From contig JAKONB010000035.1 in NCBI GenBank assembly GCA_022702195.1, positions 1-6,810 on the forward strand: DNA of 6,810 bases. The letters run 5' to 3'. Under the pieces are notes generated by a model. It was given only the letters and a program-made list of their open reading frames with translations. It was not told where the DNA came from and did not search any database. The stretch comes from Beijerinckiaceae bacterium (GTDB lineage Bacteria > Pseudomonadota > Alphaproteobacteria > Rhizobiales > Beijerinckiaceae). The translations under genes were made by a program, and so were the position numbers. Shown here in pieces: positions 4,241-6,810 of the stretch. How positions within the stretch are numbered: position 1 is the first letter of the stretch; every line of letters begins with the position of its first letter.

Positions 4241-5680
4241 TCAGACCAGGGCACCGGAGGGCGCGGGTGCGGCGGCGCGCGTGGCGTCGGCCCCGACATT
4301 CGGCGTCTCGGCGTCGGCGGCGGCAACCGCGCAGGCCGCCCGGCCGCGCGCCTCGAGGGTCGCCACGGTGCGGAAGGCGAGGACGATCCCCGTCAGTCCG
4401 AACAGGATGGAACCGATCCCGATCCCCGCGATGACCCCGCGCGGTCCGTAGAGATACGCCCCGATCAGCGCGGGGGGTACGGTGCCGAGGGTCGCCCGGC
4501 CCCAGTTCAGCGCTGTCGAGTAGAACGGGAAGCCGAGGTTGTTGAACGAAGCGTTGGCCAGGAACAGCAGCCCGGTGAAGAACCAGACTGCGCCACTCAC
4601 GAGGCAGAAGAACCCGAACAGATCGGCGGCCATGCCCTCCAGGGCGAACAGGCTCAGCAGCGGACCACGAAACGCGATGAGCACGAGCCAGACCAGACCC
4701 ACATAGGCCGCCGTGACGAGGGCGCCGCTGCGCAGCACGCCGCGCATCCGGTCGAAGCGCGCGGCTCCCCAGTTCTGTCCGAGGATCGGGCCGATCGAGC
4801 CGGACATGGCGAACAGGCCGCCGAACGCCACCGGGGACAGCCGGTCGATCACCGCGTTGCCGGCGACCGCCTCGGTGCCGAACCGCGCCAGCGCGTGGGC
4901 GATGAAGGCGCTCGCCACCGAGGGGGCGAGGTTGGTGAGCACCGCGGGCAGCGCGATGCGCAGCATCTCGGGGGCGTCCGCGACCACGTCGGCGAGGCGG
5001 GGCGGGGCCAGCATCCGGTGCTGGCGCACGCCCCAGAAGCCGACGAGGGCGAAGGTGGCCCGCGCCACGCAGGTGGTGATCGCCGCGCCATCCACCCCGA
5101 GCCCGGCCCCGAAGATCAGCAGCGGGTCGAGCCCCGCCGTGACGATGGCGCCGCCCAGCGTTACGTACATGGCCTGGCGCGCGGCCCCGACCGCCCGCAG
5201 GAGCCCTGAGAACATCATGCCGGGACCCATCAGGAGGTTCGACGGCAGGGCGATCCAGAGGAAGCGCGTCGCCACCGAGGCGGTCTCCGGATCGGCCCCC
5301 AGGAAGGTGAGGGCGGGTCCGAGGAACGGCAGCATCGCGATGACGAGGACGGCCGAGACCACGAGGCCATGGATGGTGCCCGAGGTGGCGATGCGCCGGG
5401 CGCCCGCGGCATCGCCCGCCCCCACCGCCCGCGAGACCAGGGCACCGGCCGCGATCATCAAACCGATATTGATGGCGATGGCGAAGAACTGGATGATGGT
5501 GGCGAAGCCCACCGCCGCGGTCAGCTTCGGGTCGCCGAGCTTCGAGACGTAGAGCAGCGACAGCAGGTCGACGACGAAGATCGCCATCAGGCCGATCGAG
5601 CCGGTGCCGCTCATCACCACCACGTGCCGCAGGATCGATCCCCGCACGAATTGCGCGGTCTCCGCGCGTTGATCAGGCAT
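4241..5680 (-). CDS. MATE-family multidrug/toxin efflux transporter
   Basis: The product has 479 residues from the ATG at 5680, within the usual 440-500 of the family. It is an inner-membrane antiporter expected to expel organic cations or other toxic compounds using an H+ or Na+ gradient; the substrate cannot be told from the sequence. About 12 hydrophobic segments can be followed. Family features include G-S-I-L-R-H near the N-terminus, the motif L-D-P-L-L-I-F-G-A-G-L-G-V-D-G-A-A-I-T-T midway, and its pseudo-repeat in the second half (S-G-S-I-G-P-I-L-G-Q-N-W-G-A). The last 40 or so residues form an Ala-rich hydrophilic cytoplasmic tail. The start overlaps the end of the upstream antiporter gene by 8 nt (ATGCCTGA), which favours this ATG over upstream starts and suggests translational coupling. 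The Shine-Dalgarno signal is weak (CAGGAC, about 11 nt upstream). Confidence 0.92.
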   Translation of the reverse strand: MPDQRAETAQFVRGSILRHVVVMSGTGSIGLMAIFVVDLLSLLYVSKLGDPKLTAAVGFATIIQFFAIAINIGLMIAAGALVSRAVGAGDAAGARRIATSGTIHGLVVSAVLVIAMLPFLGPALTFLGADPETASVATRFLWIALPSNLLMGPGMMFSGLLRAVGAARQAMYVTLGGAIVTAGLDPLLIFGAGLGVDGAAITTCVARATFALVGFWGVRQHRMLAPPRLADVVADAPEMLRIALPAVLTNLAPSVASAFIAHALARFGTEAVAGNAVIDRLSPVAFGGLFAMSGSIGPILGQNWGAARFDRMRGVLRSGALVTAAYVGLVWLVLIAFRGPLLSLFALEGMAADLFGFFCLVSGAVWFFTGLLFLANASFNNLGFPFYSTALNWGRATLGTVPPALIGAYLYGPRGVIAGIGIGSILFGLTGIVLAFRTVATLEARGRAACAVAAADAETPNVGADATRAAAPAPSGALV

Positions 5681-6810
5681 CGGTGGCAGCGTCCTGTGCC
5701 TCGAGGGTCCGGGTGGCGGCCTCGCGCGATTGCGTCCCGATGATGCCGCGGGTCTCCGCATTGAGCGCCCGCGAGGGCCTCTGGGGCGCGGTGAGGGGTT
5801 CGGGTTTGATCTCGGCGACGCCGCGCATCCAGGCGCCGGCCTCCGGCAGGGCCCCGGCCTGTTGCAGGACGAGGCGGGCGATGTCGCGCTTGCGCACGTC
5901 TTCCGCCATGGCCGCCGCCGCCTCGGCGCTGAGGCCGAGCCCTTCCAGGGTGGCGCGCCCGAAGGCGAGCGCCGATTCCACCGTCTCGCGCAATTGGTAA
6001 TCCACGTCGCGGTTCATGAGTTCGACCGCGTGCATGCGGTCGTAGGCCCGAACATAGGTCCGCACGGTCGAGAATTCCTCGTGGACGATGTCGACGATCT
6101 TGATCGCCGCCTGCGGGTCGTCGACGCAGATGCACAGCAGCTCGGCCCGGCCGATGCCGGCGGCGCGCAGCACGTCGAGGCGGGTGCCGTCGCCGTAATA
6201 GATGCGGAAACCGAAGCGCGAGGCGCTGCGGATCTGCTCCACGTCCTTGTCGATCACCGTGACGCTGATACCCTCGGCCAGCAGCACCTGGGTGAGGATC
6301 TGGCCGAATCGGCCGAACCCGACCACGAGGACCCGCGCCTCGGTGTTTTCGATGGCATCGACAGCTTGGTCCGGCTCGACCTGGCGGCGTGCGAGGGCGG
6401 AGTCGAGGGCCTTGGCCGCCACCGGGCCGACCAGCATGGTCAGCGCGGCCAGCGCCACGGCGAAGCGGGTGCTCGGCTGGTCGATCAGCCCGAGTTCGCC
6501 GCCCACCGGCAGCAGCACGAAGGCGAATTCGCCGGCCGGCGCCAGGATCGCGCCGCCGCGCACCGCGTCGAGCCAGGGAGACCCGAACAGACGGAACAAT
6601 AGGGCCACGAGGCCGACCTTGATGAGGATCGCCCCGGCGGTGGCGCCCAGGAGCAGCGGCCACTCCGCCTTGAGCAGGCCCCCATCGATGGACATGCCGA
6701 CGCTCATGAAGAACAGGCCGAGCAGCATGCCGCGGAACGGCTCGATATCGGCCTCGAGCTGGTGGCGGAAATTCGATTCGGCCAGCAGCACGCCGGCCAG
6801 GAACGCCCCC
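5673..6810 (-). CDS. KefB/KefC-type (CPA2) monovalent cation:proton antiporter with RCK/TrkA-N domain, C-terminal part
   Basis: The gene enters from the right edge and stops with TGA at 5675-5673; 378 residues are visible, and the N-terminal membrane helices lie outside. The family exchanges K+ (or Na+) for H+ across the inner membrane and often protects cells against electrophiles or alkaline/osmotic stress. The visible part opens with G-A-F-L-A-G-V-L-L-A-E-S-N-F-R-H, a hallmark stretch of KefB/KefC-like proteins, then the last membrane helices (to about residue 135), including G-E-F-A-F-V-L-L. An RCK_N/TrkA-N Rossmann domain follows: V-V-G-F-G-R-F-G (about 162-169) and an Asp ending the second strand (V-I-D, about 187), which suit NAD(H) binding. 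About 95 further residues form a tail with charged and Ala-rich stretches. Whether it is glutathione-gated like E. coli KefC cannot be judged. Confidence 0.93.
   Translation of the reverse strand, partial: GAFLAGVLLAESNFRHQLEADIEPFRGMLLGLFFMSVGMSIDGGLLKAEWPLLLGATAGAILIKVGLVALLFRLFGSPWLDAVRGGAILAPAGEFAFVLLPVGGELGLIDQPSTRFAVALAALTMLVGPVAAKALDSALARRQVEPDQAVDAIENTEARVLVVGFGRFGQILTQVLLAEGISVTVIDKDVEQIRSASRFGFRIYYGDGTRLDVLRAAGIGRAELLCICVDDPQAAIKIVDIVHEEFSTVRTYVRAYDRMHAVELMNRDVDYQLRETVESALAFGRATLEGLGLSAEAAAAMAEDVRKRDIARLVLQQAGALPEAGAWMRGVAEIKPEPLTAPQRPSRALNAETRGIIGTQSREAATRTLEAQDAATDA

Noticed and set aside
4165..4326. 54-residue N-terminal extension of the CinA-like protein
   Set aside because: The extension is Pro/Arg-rich and overlaps the end of the MATE gene. 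Family members start about 10 residues before the GDEILSG motif, as the ATG at 4164 does.
4001..5209. A 402-codon open frame on the + strand
   Set aside because: It is antisense to the MATE gene, and its product is a charged, Arg/Glu/Gly-rich string without domains. The opposite strand encodes a clear membrane transporter.
5614..6663. A 349-codon open frame on the - strand overlapping the antiporter in another frame
   Set aside because: The translation is an Arg/Pro/Gly-rich shadow. The alternative frame has intact antiporter and RCK motifs.

Overview
The window is GC-rich DNA (roughly two thirds G+C by eye) from an alphaproteobacterium, most likely a member of the Methylobacteriaceae (Methylobacterium/Methylorubrum). 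The main reason is the leftmost gene, the C-terminal part of malyl-CoA lyase, which from memory closely matches the serine-cycle enzyme MclA of Methylobacterium extorquens, with scattered substitutions. An Omp25/Omp31-type outer-membrane protein, rhizobial-style palindromic repeats and an alphaproteobacterial LexA operator (GTTC-N7-GTTC) agree with this. The species cannot be fixed from the sequence alone.

Layout. Left part (1-1460, + strand): the 3' end of mclA, then an orphan GlcG/HbpS-like gene (854-1288). Each of these two genes is followed, 16 nt and 1 nt after its stop, by a copy of a roughly 95-nt double-hairpin element (601-696 and 1290-1387), and then by a GC-rich terminator hairpin (716-746 and 1414-1445). 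The second terminator is symmetric and also serves the convergent gene. Next, on the - strand, is an outer-membrane beta-barrel gene (1476-2360). A 448-nt gene-free stretch (2361-2808) lies between it and two small + strand genes.

Middle (2809-3426): a 59-aa helical protein with a good ribosome-binding site, then a 73-aa protein of unknown function. The start codon of the 73-aa gene lies 17 nt downstream of a perfect GTTC-N7-GTTC site. This makes it a candidate single-gene member of the SOS regulon and is the best lead in the window. Between it and the next, convergent gene is a tandem 15-bp repeat.

Right part (3427-6810, - strand): three genes read in the order KefB/KefC-type cation:proton antiporter with an RCK/TrkA-N domain (cut by the window edge), a 12-helix MATE-family efflux transporter, and a CinA-N/MoaB-like putative molybdopterin-binding protein. 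The antiporter and MATE genes overlap by 8 nt, so they are very likely co-transcribed and perhaps translationally coupled. The CinA-like gene follows after 76 nt and may belong to the same transcript.

No tRNA, rRNA, CRISPR array, transposase or prophage gene was seen. The main genes are ordinary chromosomal ones. The unusual material is in the intergenic DNA and the small genes.
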